A stretch of DNA of 64,000 nucleotides from Psychrosphaera sp. B3R10 (GTDB lineage Bacteria; Pseudomonadota; Gammaproteobacteria; Enterobacterales; Alteromonadaceae). The stretch covers positions 142,222 through 206,221 of the forward strand of contig NZ_JAHKQH010000044.1 of assembly GCF_018861025.1 (NCBI RefSeq), in the 5' to 3' direction. The position numbers were made by a program, and so were the translations under genes. Positions 56,013 to 64,000 of this stretch are shown one piece after another. The notes under the pieces are model-generated. The model ran no database searches. It worked only from the letters and a program-made list of their open reading frames with translations, and was not told the DNA's origin. Positions within the stretch are counted from its first letter, which is position 1, and every line of letters begins with the position of its first letter.

Positions 56013-57206
56013 ATGTTTGATCAATTACAACCCGTTCCTACCGATCCTATTCTTGGTTTAATGGCCGAATTTAAAGCTGATCCAAACCCTAAAAAAGTTG
56101 ATTTAAGCGTCGGTGTTTATAAAGACGAAGTTGGCAATACGCCAGTTTTAAAGTCAGTAAAAAAAGCAGAAGCGTTTCGTCTTGAAAACGAAACATCTAA
56201 ATCGTATTTAGGTTTAGCGGGTAACGCGGATTTTAATTCACTTATTACTCAGTTGATTTTTGGTGAGCATCAAATCATTGAGTCATCACGCGTAAAGACC
56301 GCACAAACCCCTGGCGGAACAGGTTCGCTAAGAGTTGCAGCTGAATTAATCAAACGTGCAAATCCAGATGCGACCATTTGGGTAACCAACCCAACATGGG
56401 CAAACCACTTAAGCATATTCAAAGCAGCTGGTTTAAAAGTTGAAGAATTCCCATATTTTGATTTTGACACTATGGGTCTTAAATTTAACGAAACGGTTGA
56501 AACACTAAGCAAAGTTCCAGAAGGTGATGTGGTTTTATTCCATGCATGTTGCCACAATCCAAGTGGTATGGATCTTAATATCGAGCAGTGGCAAACCGTT
56601 GCTGATATCGCAAAACAGCAAAAATTCACTTTCTTAATCGACTCTGCATATCAAGGATTTGGTTCTGGTTTAGAAGAAGACGCTGCTGGTATTCGCTTAT
56701 TAGCAGATCAAGTTGAGCAAATGATTGTTTGTTCTTCATGTTCTAAGAACTTTGGTTTGTACCGTGAACGTATCGGTGCAATCAGCATTGTGGGTCGTGA
56801 CGCGATTAAAACAGAAATTACATTTAGCAATACATTAAATGTTATTCGCGCAATCTACTCTATGCCTCCTGCACACGGTGCTGATATTGTTGCCACTATT
56901 TTGGGCAGCCAAGATTTAACCGCATTGTGGCATCAAGAGTTAAACGAGAAACGTGAACGCATTAACGGACTTCGTAGCTTTATCGCAACGAAATTTGCTG
57001 AGAAAGGTGTCCCTGGAAACTTTGATTTCATTGCAAACCAAAATGGTATGTTCTCATTCTTAGGAATAGATAAAGCGGCCATCAACACATTAAAAACTGA
57101 TTACAGCATTTATATCGTCGGTTCAAGCCGAGTGAATGTTGCCGGTGTTAACGACACCAATGCAAATTACTTAGCAGAATCACTGGCGGCTGTACTTAAT
57201 AAATAA
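56013..57206 (+). CDS. Aspartate/aromatic amino acid aminotransferase (class I)
   Basis: A 397-residue PLP transaminase of the AspC/TyrB group, swapping amino groups between aspartate or aromatic amino acids and 2-oxoglutarate. It has VDLSVGVYKDEVG near the N-terminus, CCHNPSGMD for cofactor binding, and the Schiff-base lysine K245 in SCSKNFGLYRERIG. Length is normal. Whether it prefers aspartate or phenylpyruvate (TyrB, completing phenylalanine synthesis after PheA) cannot be read here. A terminator follows directly. Confidence 0.93.
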   Translation: MFDQLQPVPTDPILGLMAEFKADPNPKKVDLSVGVYKDEVGNTPVLKSVKKAEAFRLENETSKSYLGLAGNADFNSLITQLIFGEHQIIESSRVKTAQTPGGTGSLRVAAELIKRANPDATIWVTNPTWANHLSIFKAAGLKVEEFPYFDFDTMGLKFNETVETLSKVPEGDVVLFHACCHNPSGMDLNIEQWQTVADIAKQQKFTFLIDSAYQGFGSGLEEDAAGIRLLADQVEQMIVCSSCSKNFGLYRERIGAISIVGRDAIKTEITFSNTLNVIRAIYSMPPAHGADIVATILGSQDLTALWHQELNEKRERINGLRSFIATKFAEKGVPGNFDFIANQNGMFSFLGIDKAAINTLKTDYSIYIVGSSRVNVAGVNDTNANYLAESLAAVLNK

Positions 57207-57228
57207 GCGCCATTATTTACTGTAAATC

Positions 57229-57263
57229 AAAACCGTAACATTTAATTGTTGCGGTTTTTTTTT
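57229..57263 (+). terminator. Rho-independent terminator of the aminotransferase gene
   Basis: AAAACCGTAACA (57229-57240) pairs with TGTTGCGGTTTT (57247-57258) with one T-G wobble, then Ts. Confidence 0.88.
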
Positions 57264-57391
57264 CAAAAAAACATGCCACCATAAAGATATTCTCACGTCA
57301 GACATCTTTCTCAGCTAGCACTCAACAATTTAATAGTTGGTAATTGAGATAACCTTTAGATGTATCAAATGGCATTGAGTAATTACCAGGA

Positions 57392-57420
57392 ATAAAAAAG
57401 GCTCTAGATAAGAGCCTCTA
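57392..57420 (-). terminator. Rho-independent terminator of the NhaC-family gene
   Basis: AGGCTCT (57399-57405) and AGAGCCT (57411-57417) form a stem; the A run to the left gives Ts on the minus strand. Confidence 0.75.
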
Positions 57421-57454
57421 AATGCAACTGACAACAAAGTCGTAATCCTAATTA

Positions 57455-58831
57455 CTAGCTCTCGCCGTTTTTCCAAAACAACAGAACAATAGTTACCAGT
57501 GCCAGAATAAAACAGTACCAAACATTTGTGACAACTTCGACCGGTGAGATACTAAATGACGCAGCAGCCAAAAGTGCCTGAGCGCCATAAGGAACGATGC
57601 CCTGAGCTATACAACTGAAGATATCAAGTAAGCTTGCACTTTGTTTAGGAGAGATCTTAGCGTCTTCAGCTAACTGTTTCGCTGTATCACCGGTAACGAT
57701 AATTGACACGGTATTGTTTGCCACGGCTAAATTGGTAATGAAAGCCAATCCACCTATTGCAAATTTATTGGCGTATTTGTTCGTTTCACTGGCAAACCGT
57801 TGCGTAAAGCTCTCTATTTTTCTGACTAAGAACCCTAAACCACCCTGCACTTTCATCAATTGGCTTAAACCACCTATTAACAACCCGAGTAAGAATATCT
57901 CCTGCATCGCACTAAAACCGGCATAAATATCTTTACCCAAATTAGCTAGCTCGTAATCAGCAAAAACTGCGCCGCTCAAAGCCGATAAAACAGTACCTAA
58001 TAACAATACCGCAAATACGTTAACACCTAAAATTGCCAATACAATAATTAGGAAATAAGGTAAGGCTAAGATCCAATTTGAATCCACCTGACTCGGTAAC
58101 TCTGTCACCTGTGAGTCCAACGCAAAACTATAAATAACCAAACAAATAATTGCGGCGGGTAATGCAAATCTTAGGTTTTCTTTAAATTTATCCTTCAGCT
58201 CAGCGCCCTGCGTTTTTGTTGCCGCGATAGTTGTATCAGAAATAAAACTTAAGTTATCTCCAAATATTGCGCCACCCACTACAGCGCCGGCTAAAAATGC
58301 AGGGTCAATATCTGTGGCACTAACTACACCTACGGCAATTGGCGCTACCGCACCAATTGTCCCCATACTTGTCCCCATTGCCGTTGCTATGATGGCCGAT
58401 ATTATAAATAACCCAGCAACGACCAGTTGACCCGGAATTAAATCAAGGCCTAAAGCGACAACGGCATCGACACCACCCGTGATCTTTGCCACCGATGAAA
58501 ACGCCCCGGCAAGCAAATAAATCAAGCACATAGTAATAACTTTATTATTCCCCATGCCCTCAATAAATGAATTCAAACTGGTTTCCAATGGCGCGACTAA
58601 CAAACCATTATTTGCCTGTCTTTGACGTGTTCGGTCAAGCATTAAGGCGAGGATAATAGCCGGAATAATGGCGACAGGTGCAGGCAATTGATAAAACGCA
58701 TATGCCACGCCTTGTAAATGCAATGCAATGCCTGTCCCCAAAAAGATAGCGACAAAGAAAGCTAAGGGTAATAAGGCAATTGCTGAACCTTTATCTTTAT
58801 TTGACGACAGAATTGAGAGGTCATTTGTCAT
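57455..58831 (-). CDS. Na+/H+ antiporter, NhaC family
   Basis: A 458-residue inner-membrane protein with about 11 to 12 helices. It matches the NhaC-type antiporter family: GTSMGTIGAVAPIAVGV, AGAVVGGAIFGDNLSFISDTTIAATKTQGAEL with conserved acidic and aromatic residues, and LAVANNTVSIIVTGDTAKQLAEDAKI. It would export sodium, or exchange amino acids in some members, fitting a marine organism. It is probably monocistronic, with its own terminator; the hemH gene lies 55 bases upstream on the same strand. Confidence 0.9.
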   Translation of the reverse strand: MTNDLSILSSNKDKGSAIALLPLAFFVAIFLGTGIALHLQGVAYAFYQLPAPVAIIPAIILALMLDRTRQRQANNGLLVAPLETSLNSFIEGMGNNKVITMCLIYLLAGAFSSVAKITGGVDAVVALGLDLIPGQLVVAGLFIISAIIATAMGTSMGTIGAVAPIAVGVVSATDIDPAFLAGAVVGGAIFGDNLSFISDTTIAATKTQGAELKDKFKENLRFALPAAIICLVIYSFALDSQVTELPSQVDSNWILALPYFLIIVLAILGVNVFAVLLLGTVLSALSGAVFADYELANLGKDIYAGFSAMQEIFLLGLLIGGLSQLMKVQGGLGFLVRKIESFTQRFASETNKYANKFAIGGLAFITNLAVANNTVSIIVTGDTAKQLAEDAKISPKQSASLLDIFSCIAQGIVPYGAQALLAAASFSISPVEVVTNVWYCFILALVTIVLLFWKNGES

Positions 58832-58885
58832 AATGTAATTTTCACTCGATTAGACTTATTATTATGTATTAAGAGCGCCTACTTA

Positions 58886-60016
58886 CTAAACGCTCGTGAC
58901 TGACGAAATTTGAGAAAGTTCTTCTTCTTTATCAATAACGCTTTGACGCAGGTTTGCATTAGCCTCTGCATGCGCTTCTGGCGATTGACCATCCGCTAGG
59001 TCCCAACCGCTTGCATGACGTTCAATAACATTCATTATCATGTCAACATGAGACTCATCGTCATTTAAACAGGGAATATATTGAAAACGTTCACCGCCAG
59101 CGTCTTCAAAATACTCTTTGTTTTCTACTGCAATTTCTTCAAGTGTTTCCAGACAATCCACGGAAAAACCAGGGCTAAATACTTGCACTGACTTTACGCC
59201 TTTGCCAGGCAACGCTTTTAACGTACCTTCTAGATAAGGTTGCACCCATTCCGCTTTTCCAAATCGAGACTGAAAACACGTTAGCATTTCATCTTTTTTA
59301 AGTTCCAATTTTTCAGCTAACAATCTCGCTGTTTTAAAACATTGGCAAACATAGGGATCACCATTTAACCAGAACCGTTTTGGGATCCCATGAAAAGACA
59401 ATACGAGCTTTTCTGCCTTGCCATGTTGCTGCCAATGCGCTTTCACTTTATTGGCCAATGCCTCAATATAATTAGGATCATCGTGATATTGGTTCACAAA
59501 CCGTAATTCTGGAAACCAGCGACGCTTTGAAAACAAACGCGCTATTTCGTCAAACGTTGAGCCAGTCGTTGTCGCTGAATACTGAGGATATAAAGGTAAA
59601 ACAATGAGTTTAGTCGCCCCTTTATCCAATAATGATTGCAATTTACTTTCCATATCGGGTTTGCCATAACGCATAGCAAAATCGACCACTAGGTTTGGGT
59701 GTTTTTGTGCCATACGTTTAACAACACCGCCGCAAAGACTCGCTGTGTTCGCTAATAATGGCGAGCCTTGTTCGGTCCAAATTTGTTGATATGCATGAGC
59801 GGAACGCTTTGAACGAAAAGGTAAAATAATCCCGTTTAGGATCATGTACCAAATTACCCGTGGAATTTCGACTACACGGGGATCAGACAAAAATTGCTTT
59901 AAATAAGGCTTTACAGCCGCCTTAGTTGGCGCTTCTGGCGTACCTAGATTAACAAGAAGAACGCCAATTTTGTCCCCATGTTCGTGTTTATAATTTTCTG
60001 AATTAATATACTTCAT
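58886..60016 (-). CDS. hemH: Ferrochelatase
   Basis: Inserts Fe2+ into protoporphyrin IX, the last step of protohaem synthesis. The 376 residues include GVLLVNLGTPEAPT near the N-terminus, LPLYPQYSATTTGS, the metal-binding histidine in LSFHGIPKRFWLNGDPYVCQC, FQSRFGKAEWVQPYLEGTL and SPGFSVDCLETLEEIAVEN. It is about 50 residues longer than E. coli HemH, mostly in an acidic C-terminal tail. ATG at 60016. Confidence 0.96.
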   Translation of the reverse strand: MKYINSENYKHEHGDKIGVLLVNLGTPEAPTKAAVKPYLKQFLSDPRVVEIPRVIWYMILNGIILPFRSKRSAHAYQQIWTEQGSPLLANTASLCGGVVKRMAQKHPNLVVDFAMRYGKPDMESKLQSLLDKGATKLIVLPLYPQYSATTTGSTFDEIARLFSKRRWFPELRFVNQYHDDPNYIEALANKVKAHWQQHGKAEKLVLSFHGIPKRFWLNGDPYVCQCFKTARLLAEKLELKKDEMLTCFQSRFGKAEWVQPYLEGTLKALPGKGVKSVQVFSPGFSVDCLETLEEIAVENKEYFEDAGGERFQYIPCLNDDESHVDMIMNVIERHASGWDLADGQSPEAHAEANANLRQSVIDKEEELSQISSVTSV

Positions 60017-60150
60017 GCAACTTCACTTAAATTATCTATGTACGATAAAAGTTCGATATCGATCACCCTTATTAATATTATGCTCAAAGCGCTATAGGAA
60101 TTGAAACTAAAGCCGATATTAAATAATAGAGCCAACAAGTTAACTATTTT

Positions 60151-61188
60151 ATGCGTAAAGTAATGGCAAAAGACAGGAAAACATTTATTAAAAACAACAA
60201 AATGTCACCAATACGAACGATTGTGACATTAGTCACGACTGCGCTGGCCTGTTGCCTGTTGTTTATGCAACTTGCAAACGCAGCTGAATATGTCCCGCCG
60301 ATCTCTAAAGCGCGCCAGCATGCAGAAGACATTCGTCACTTTATTGCTGACGAACAAATTAAATTTTTAACCGCTGGCGACCAAGAGTTTATTGCATTAT
60401 TTAAAGAACAAACCGCGGGCCTAACCAAAGGCACGGCGATCATTGTACCTGATATCGAGCAACCTATTCATAAACAAGCTGCGATCAGTGGGCTATACGA
60501 CAAGCTTACAGACTATGGCTGGAACAGTTTATTACTGACAATGCCAGATGACCTTTCACAAATCATCGAAGAAGAAACAACACCTGCCACTGATGAAAAC
60601 GCCACAGACACCGTGGAAGTTGGTACAGTTGATGAACCTTCAAGTTCGGAACAACAAACAGAAAGTGAGGTAGATCCAAAAACTGAGGTTGCCGAAAAAA
60701 CGAATCCTAACTTACAGCTAAAATCGTTTTATATTGACCCCATTTTCACTCCCGAAGGGAGCAAAAAAATCAGTACAGAAATCCAACGTCGATTAGATGC
60801 TGCATGGCAACTTGCCGCGAGTTCACCCGGCTACTATCTTGTTATTTGTCAGGGAAAAAGCTGCGCTTGGATAACGGAAATCATCGCCCAAAATCGCCAG
60901 TTTTTGCCGGACGCATTAATTATGCTCAGTGCTTTTATGCCACAACAAAATGAAAACAAAAAATTAGCAGAAAGTGTCGCTAATAGTGATTATGCCATCT
61001 TAGATTTATATCAATATGCTGATAACAGTTGGGTTCTCGCCAATGTTGACATGCGGAAGAAATTAGCCCGGAAGTATTTTAAGGTCGATTATCGACAAAG
61101 AAAACTGCACGTTGGTACTAATTACTACGGCCAACAAAGCCGTATTCTTAAAGAAATATACGGCTTTTTATCATCCGTAGGGATGTAA
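60151..61188 (+). CDS. DUF3530 family protein
   Basis: A 345-residue exported protein with a signal peptide ending QLANA-AEYVPP. It matches DUF3530, an alpha/beta-hydrolase-like family: GTAIIVPDIEQPIHKQAAISGLYDKLTDYGWNSLLLTMPDD, a linker rich in E, T and D (about residues 145-185), and YYLVICQGKSCAWI in place of a nucleophile elbow. The usual GxSxG serine is GKSC here (QGKSCA), so catalysis is uncertain. Starts at 60163 or 60202 are also possible; the last places the signal peptide best. Convergent with djlA with a 19-base gap. Confidence 0.78.
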   Translation: MRKVMAKDRKTFIKNNKMSPIRTIVTLVTTALACCLLFMQLANAAEYVPPISKARQHAEDIRHFIADEQIKFLTAGDQEFIALFKEQTAGLTKGTAIIVPDIEQPIHKQAAISGLYDKLTDYGWNSLLLTMPDDLSQIIEEETTPATDENATDTVEVGTVDEPSSSEQQTESEVDPKTEVAEKTNPNLQLKSFYIDPIFTPEGSKKISTEIQRRLDAAWQLAASSPGYYLVICQGKSCAWITEIIAQNRQFLPDALIMLSAFMPQQNENKKLAESVANSDYAILDLYQYADNSWVLANVDMRKKLARKYFKVDYRQRKLHVGTNYYGQQSRILKEIYGFLSSVGM

Positions 61189-61207
61189 ACTCAAATGCAA
61201 TTAAAAA

Positions 61208-62068
61208 TTAAAACTGTCTGGCTTTTTTGATCAGATCATAGGCCGCTTGAATATCTTGCGTTTTTTGCTTCGCCAATTCCATAAGCTCAGGAGGAAGTCC
61301 TTTAGCAACAAGCTTGTCTGGGTGGTTTTGTGACATCAATCTTTTATAGGCCCGCTTAATTTCTCGAGTAGAATCACGCTCACTCGCCCCGATAAGTGCA
61401 TAAGCATCTTGCAAGGAGGGAGACTCAGCCTGTCGAGATTTTTCTCGTTGTTCCGAACGACGGTCGTATTGCTTATATTTTTTCTGTTGTTTTTGCTTAT
61501 ACGCCTGAAATCGAACTTCAGCTTCCCACATTGAAATAAGCTGATCTAAGAACCTTTTGGTGTAGCCCAATTCTTTATTTATCTTCAACAACACATCATA
61601 TTCTTTTTGCTCTAAGACTGAATCGCTATAAGCGGTTTGAACTAAGATATCGAGAAAAAACTGCTGTAGATCGCTGCGATCACCAAAATGCTGTTTAAAT
61701 AATTTAAGTTTCGCATTAAGTGGAAACCCCGGCAGTTTACCTTCTCTAAACGCGTCACGCGCTTCTTCTTTTTGCGATTCAGACAAACGCATTTTCGCCA
61801 TAAAATCGGATGCTGTCTGGATGTGCTCTGGTGTTACCCGACCGGTTGCCTTTGCCACATGCCCCATCACAGAAAAAGTGCTATAAAAAAAGATCGATTG
61901 TTTTGAATCGCCACTCTCTAGCCAGTTTGCAACATTTTGTTTGTTCGCCATCTTTTTAATTGCATTATCGAACAAATAACCAACATATAGGCCCACAAGC
62001 GCACCTAAAATATTGCGAGTTAAAAGGATCCCAAAAATGACCCCAGCTATTTTTCCAGTCACATTCAC
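61208..62068 (-). CDS. djlA: Co-chaperone DjlA
   Basis: A 286-residue membrane-anchored J-domain protein: N-terminal membrane helix (about 8-30), a TerB-like central domain (about 55-165) and a C-terminal J domain with DAYALIGASERDSTREIKRAYKRLMSQNHPDK, HPD at 249-251. It recruits DnaK to the inner membrane. The divergent position from lptD is conserved with E. coli. Confidence 0.95.
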   Translation of the reverse strand: MNVTGKIAGVIFGILLTRNILGALVGLYVGYLFDNAIKKMANKQNVANWLESGDSKQSIFFYSTFSVMGHVAKATGRVTPEHIQTASDFMAKMRLSESQKEEARDAFREGKLPGFPLNAKLKLFKQHFGDRSDLQQFFLDILVQTAYSDSVLEQKEYDVLLKINKELGYTKRFLDQLISMWEAEVRFQAYKQKQQKKYKQYDRRSEQREKSRQAESPSLQDAYALIGASERDSTREIKRAYKRLMSQNHPDKLVAKGLPPELMELAKQKTQDIQAAYDLIKKARQF

Positions 62069-62213
62069 CTACTTTTGTACAAATCTTAATCTAATCACCC
62101 ACTTTAATGGGGAAATTATATCCTAATTCAATAGGCCGCGTAGTATAGCGTAAAAAAATCGGATAGAATTCTATCTGTGTGCTTTCCCCTAAATTTTTCC
62201 ATATGAGGTTACG

Positions 62214-64000
62214 TTGAGTCCAACCATGATTGCTAATCGCGTCAAGACAATATTACTGCGCCTAAGCAAAACGTCTTTATCGACCTTGTTACTTTATTGT
62301 TTTTCGAACAGTGCTTTGGCAGCTGTTCCACTTTGTGACATCGAAATTCCGGTGAGCGCGGAAGAAGCTCGCATAAAAAAAATTGCAAACTCGTATCAAA
62401 GCCGCTCTGAAATAATGGTCGAAAGCGATAAAGCTGAATTAATCAGAAACGAATTTACGGAATTTCAAGGTAACGTTGTTATTTTTCAGCAACAACAAAC
62501 CGTACAAGCAGACAGTGCAATTTACGACGAGCTAAAAAACCAATTTACCGCTAAAGGTAATATTAAATTGGATTCGACCTCAGCCACAGTTGAAGGCGAA
62601 TCTATTTTTATTGACGATTCCAACAAAGACTTTAAGTTACTTGACGCCGAATACCAGTTTGGATTTAACTCAGGTCGCGGTAAAGCTGCAGAGTTTTCAA
62701 TTGAGAATAATCAAAAACTTAAACTCGCCGATGCAACATTTACGACATGTCCGGGCGATGACCCAAGTTGGTTGTTTTCATCAAACAGCATTTATATCGA
62801 TCAAAAGAAAGGCTGGGGCGAGGCTTGGAATACCACATTTCGAATAAATGATGTGCCTATTATCTACGTACCCTACGTAACATTCCCGATAACAGACCAA
62901 CGTAAAACCGGTTTATTGTTCCCGGAGTTAGGTAATTCAAGTCGATATGGCGCGTACTATGCACAGCCTATTTACTTCAATATTGCCACAAACCTAGATT
63001 ATACGTTCACACCTAAATACATGTCAGAGCGAGGCACACAGCTAAATAACAACTTACGGTACATGACTCAAAACAGTTATAATATTTTACAACTTGAATA
63101 TTTAGATAAAGATCAAAGTGACGATAGTCTATCGCAACGTTACTTGGCACATATCCAACACGACTCCAGTTGGGACGAAAATTGGAATATGCAAATGCAA
63201 TATACCAATTTGAGTGATGACAATTACATCAGCGAATTTAACAGTGACTATCATCATCAGGCGGATACGCATCTCAATAACTTCGTCAATGTAAACTATT
63301 TCAGCGAAAAATTTGATGCGAGCTTTTTATCTCAAAAAATATCTGAACTTGGCCCCCATACCTCGTCGTATGTTGTGCCAATCCAACTGCAAACTGACTG
63401 GCGTGAAAACTTGGCTATGGAAGGCGTGACCGTTAGCCTGCACAGCCAATATACCCACTTCACCCATAATTCGTTTGATGACGATAGAATTGACCGACTG
63501 CATTTTGAACCTAAATTAAATTATAGTTATTACAGCCCTGCCTTTCAGTTTGAAACCGGTGTAAGTTTTTTATCAACAAATTACGAAATTCAAAATACAA
63601 CTGCGGATACCTCAGAAGATATTTACCGTGGCATTTTTAAGTATCGCCTATTAACAGGCTTAAACTTCGAAAAACAGAGTAACTACTTTGGTAAGTCAGT
63701 GAGACAGACTTTGGAGCCAAAAATCCAATATGTATATGTTGAAGAAGAAGATCAATCTGGCATTGGCCTCTATGATTCACAGCTTTTAAAAGAAGATTAT
63801 TTTGCACTATTCCGCGATAATAGATATTCAAGTATCGATCGTATATCTGCTATGAACCAAGCCACCTATGGTTTTAGTACAAGTATATTTGACGAAAAGA
63901 ACACAGAGTTATTACGATTTGGCATCGGCCAAGTGCAGAAATTTGGCCAAAATAGTAATGAAGAGGGAACTAATGGCGAGTTAACCACCTCTAAACCGTC
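62214..64000 (+). CDS. lptD: LPS-assembly protein LptD (5' part, truncated by window end)
   Basis: The outer-membrane LPS translocon barrel, partner of LptE. About 595 residues are visible: a signal peptide ending NSALA-AVPLCD, an OstA-like N-terminal jellyroll (about 60-160, VESDKAELIRNEFTEFQGNVVIFQQQQTVQAD and IYDELKNQFTAKGNI), then the barrel (PIIYVPYVTFPITDQRKTGLLFPELGNSSRYGAYYAQPIYFN). Early cysteines near residues 37 and 180 (LCDIEI, TTCPGDDPSW) match those forming LptD disulfides. The TTG at 62214 follows GAGG at six bases and is preferred to the ATG four codons later (17-base spacing). The frame is open to the window end. Confidence 0.95.
   Translation, partial: MSPTMIANRVKTILLRLSKTSLSTLLLYCFSNSALAAVPLCDIEIPVSAEEARIKKIANSYQSRSEIMVESDKAELIRNEFTEFQGNVVIFQQQQTVQADSAIYDELKNQFTAKGNIKLDSTSATVEGESIFIDDSNKDFKLLDAEYQFGFNSGRGKAAEFSIENNQKLKLADATFTTCPGDDPSWLFSSNSIYIDQKKGWGEAWNTTFRINDVPIIYVPYVTFPITDQRKTGLLFPELGNSSRYGAYYAQPIYFNIATNLDYTFTPKYMSERGTQLNNNLRYMTQNSYNILQLEYLDKDQSDDSLSQRYLAHIQHDSSWDENWNMQMQYTNLSDDNYISEFNSDYHHQADTHLNNFVNVNYFSEKFDASFLSQKISELGPHTSSYVVPIQLQTDWRENLAMEGVTVSLHSQYTHFTHNSFDDDRIDRLHFEPKLNYSYYSPAFQFETGVSFLSTNYEIQNTTADTSEDIYRGIFKYRLLTGLNFEKQSNYFGKSVRQTLEPKIQYVYVEEEDQSGIGLYDSQLLKEDYFALFRDNRYSSIDRISAMNQATYGFSTSIFDEKNTELLRFGIGQVQKFGQNSNEEGTNGELTTSKP

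Noticed and set aside
57330-57521. A 63-codon minus-strand ORF downstream of the NhaC-family gene
   Set aside because: It overlaps the end of the antiporter gene in another frame and runs through that gene's terminator hairpin.

Overview
The window is an AT-rich, densely coded chromosomal segment from a marine-type gammaproteobacterium of the order Alteromonadales, most likely Colwelliaceae or a near relative (inference). The reasons are the gene block yfcL / epmC / aroC / prmB / smrB / sixA plus fadJ-fadI, which has the same members as the Escherichia coli 52-53 min region; several families typical of Shewanella and Colwellia (DUF3019, DUF3379, DUF3530, a CrsA/CrsR-type partner switch, MipA/OmpV); a Zur-like Fur protein; and the divergent djlA/lptD pair. 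I see no insertion sequence, phage, CRISPR array, rRNA or tRNA, so the region reads as core chromosome with a few accessory inserts.

Layout. 0-4 kb: the tail of an unidentified gene, a terminator, then a very large periplasmic-propeller GGDEF-EAL protein. 4.2-9.65 kb: a minus-strand run prmB-aroC-MFS-epmC-NAD kinase-like-yfcL with gaps or overlaps of a few bases. 9.7-10.9 kb: smrB, divergent from prmB and convergent with sixA. 11-16.1 kb: an M16 protease (TTG start) and a PAS-GGDEF-EAL protein. 16.1-20.6 kb: small hypothetical genes, msrA, a vanZ-like gene overlapping a ketopantoate-reductase-like gene, and a zur-like regulator closed by a strong bidirectional hairpin. 20.6-24.2 kb: fadI-fadJ with a good FadR-like operator in front. 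24.4-31.6 kb: a six-gene MoxR-DUF58-DUF4381-BatA-BatB/C-BatD operon. 32-34.8 kb: a Cache-PAS-GGDEF-EAL protein. 35-38.8 kb: a penicillin-acylase-family hydrolase, then pheA behind a recognisable Phe leader peptide and attenuator. 38.9-44.5 kb: a beta-propeller lipoprotein and a mipA/ompV-DUF3019-response regulator-histidine kinase operon. 44.5-48.7 kb: a PlsC-like acyltransferase and an OlsF-type fused acyltransferase, divergent from an ECF sigma/DUF3379 anti-sigma pair. 48.9-51 kb: an Lrp-type regulator and a class-V PLP enzyme. 51-56 kb: fklB, a double-receiver regulator, yciH, a STAS antagonist, a receiver-PP2C-kinase protein and a GAF protein. 56-64 kb: an aromatic/aspartate aminotransferase, an NhaC-family antiporter, hemH, a DUF3530 gene, djlA and the first 1.8 kb of lptD.

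How the parts work together. Three proteins carrying intact GGDEF and EAL motifs imply busy c-di-GMP signalling fed by periplasmic or membrane sensors. The 41-48 kb stretch collects envelope functions (outer-membrane MipA/OmpV, an RstAB/CarRS-like two-component pair, two lipid acyltransferase genes, an ECF sigma/anti-sigma pair) and is the best place to look for an uncharacterised envelope-stress or lipid-remodelling circuit. The 53-55 kb pair probably forms a phosphorylation-controlled partner switch like CrsR-CrsA of Shewanella. The clearest cis-regulatory elements are the pheL attenuator before pheA and the FadR-like site before fadI.
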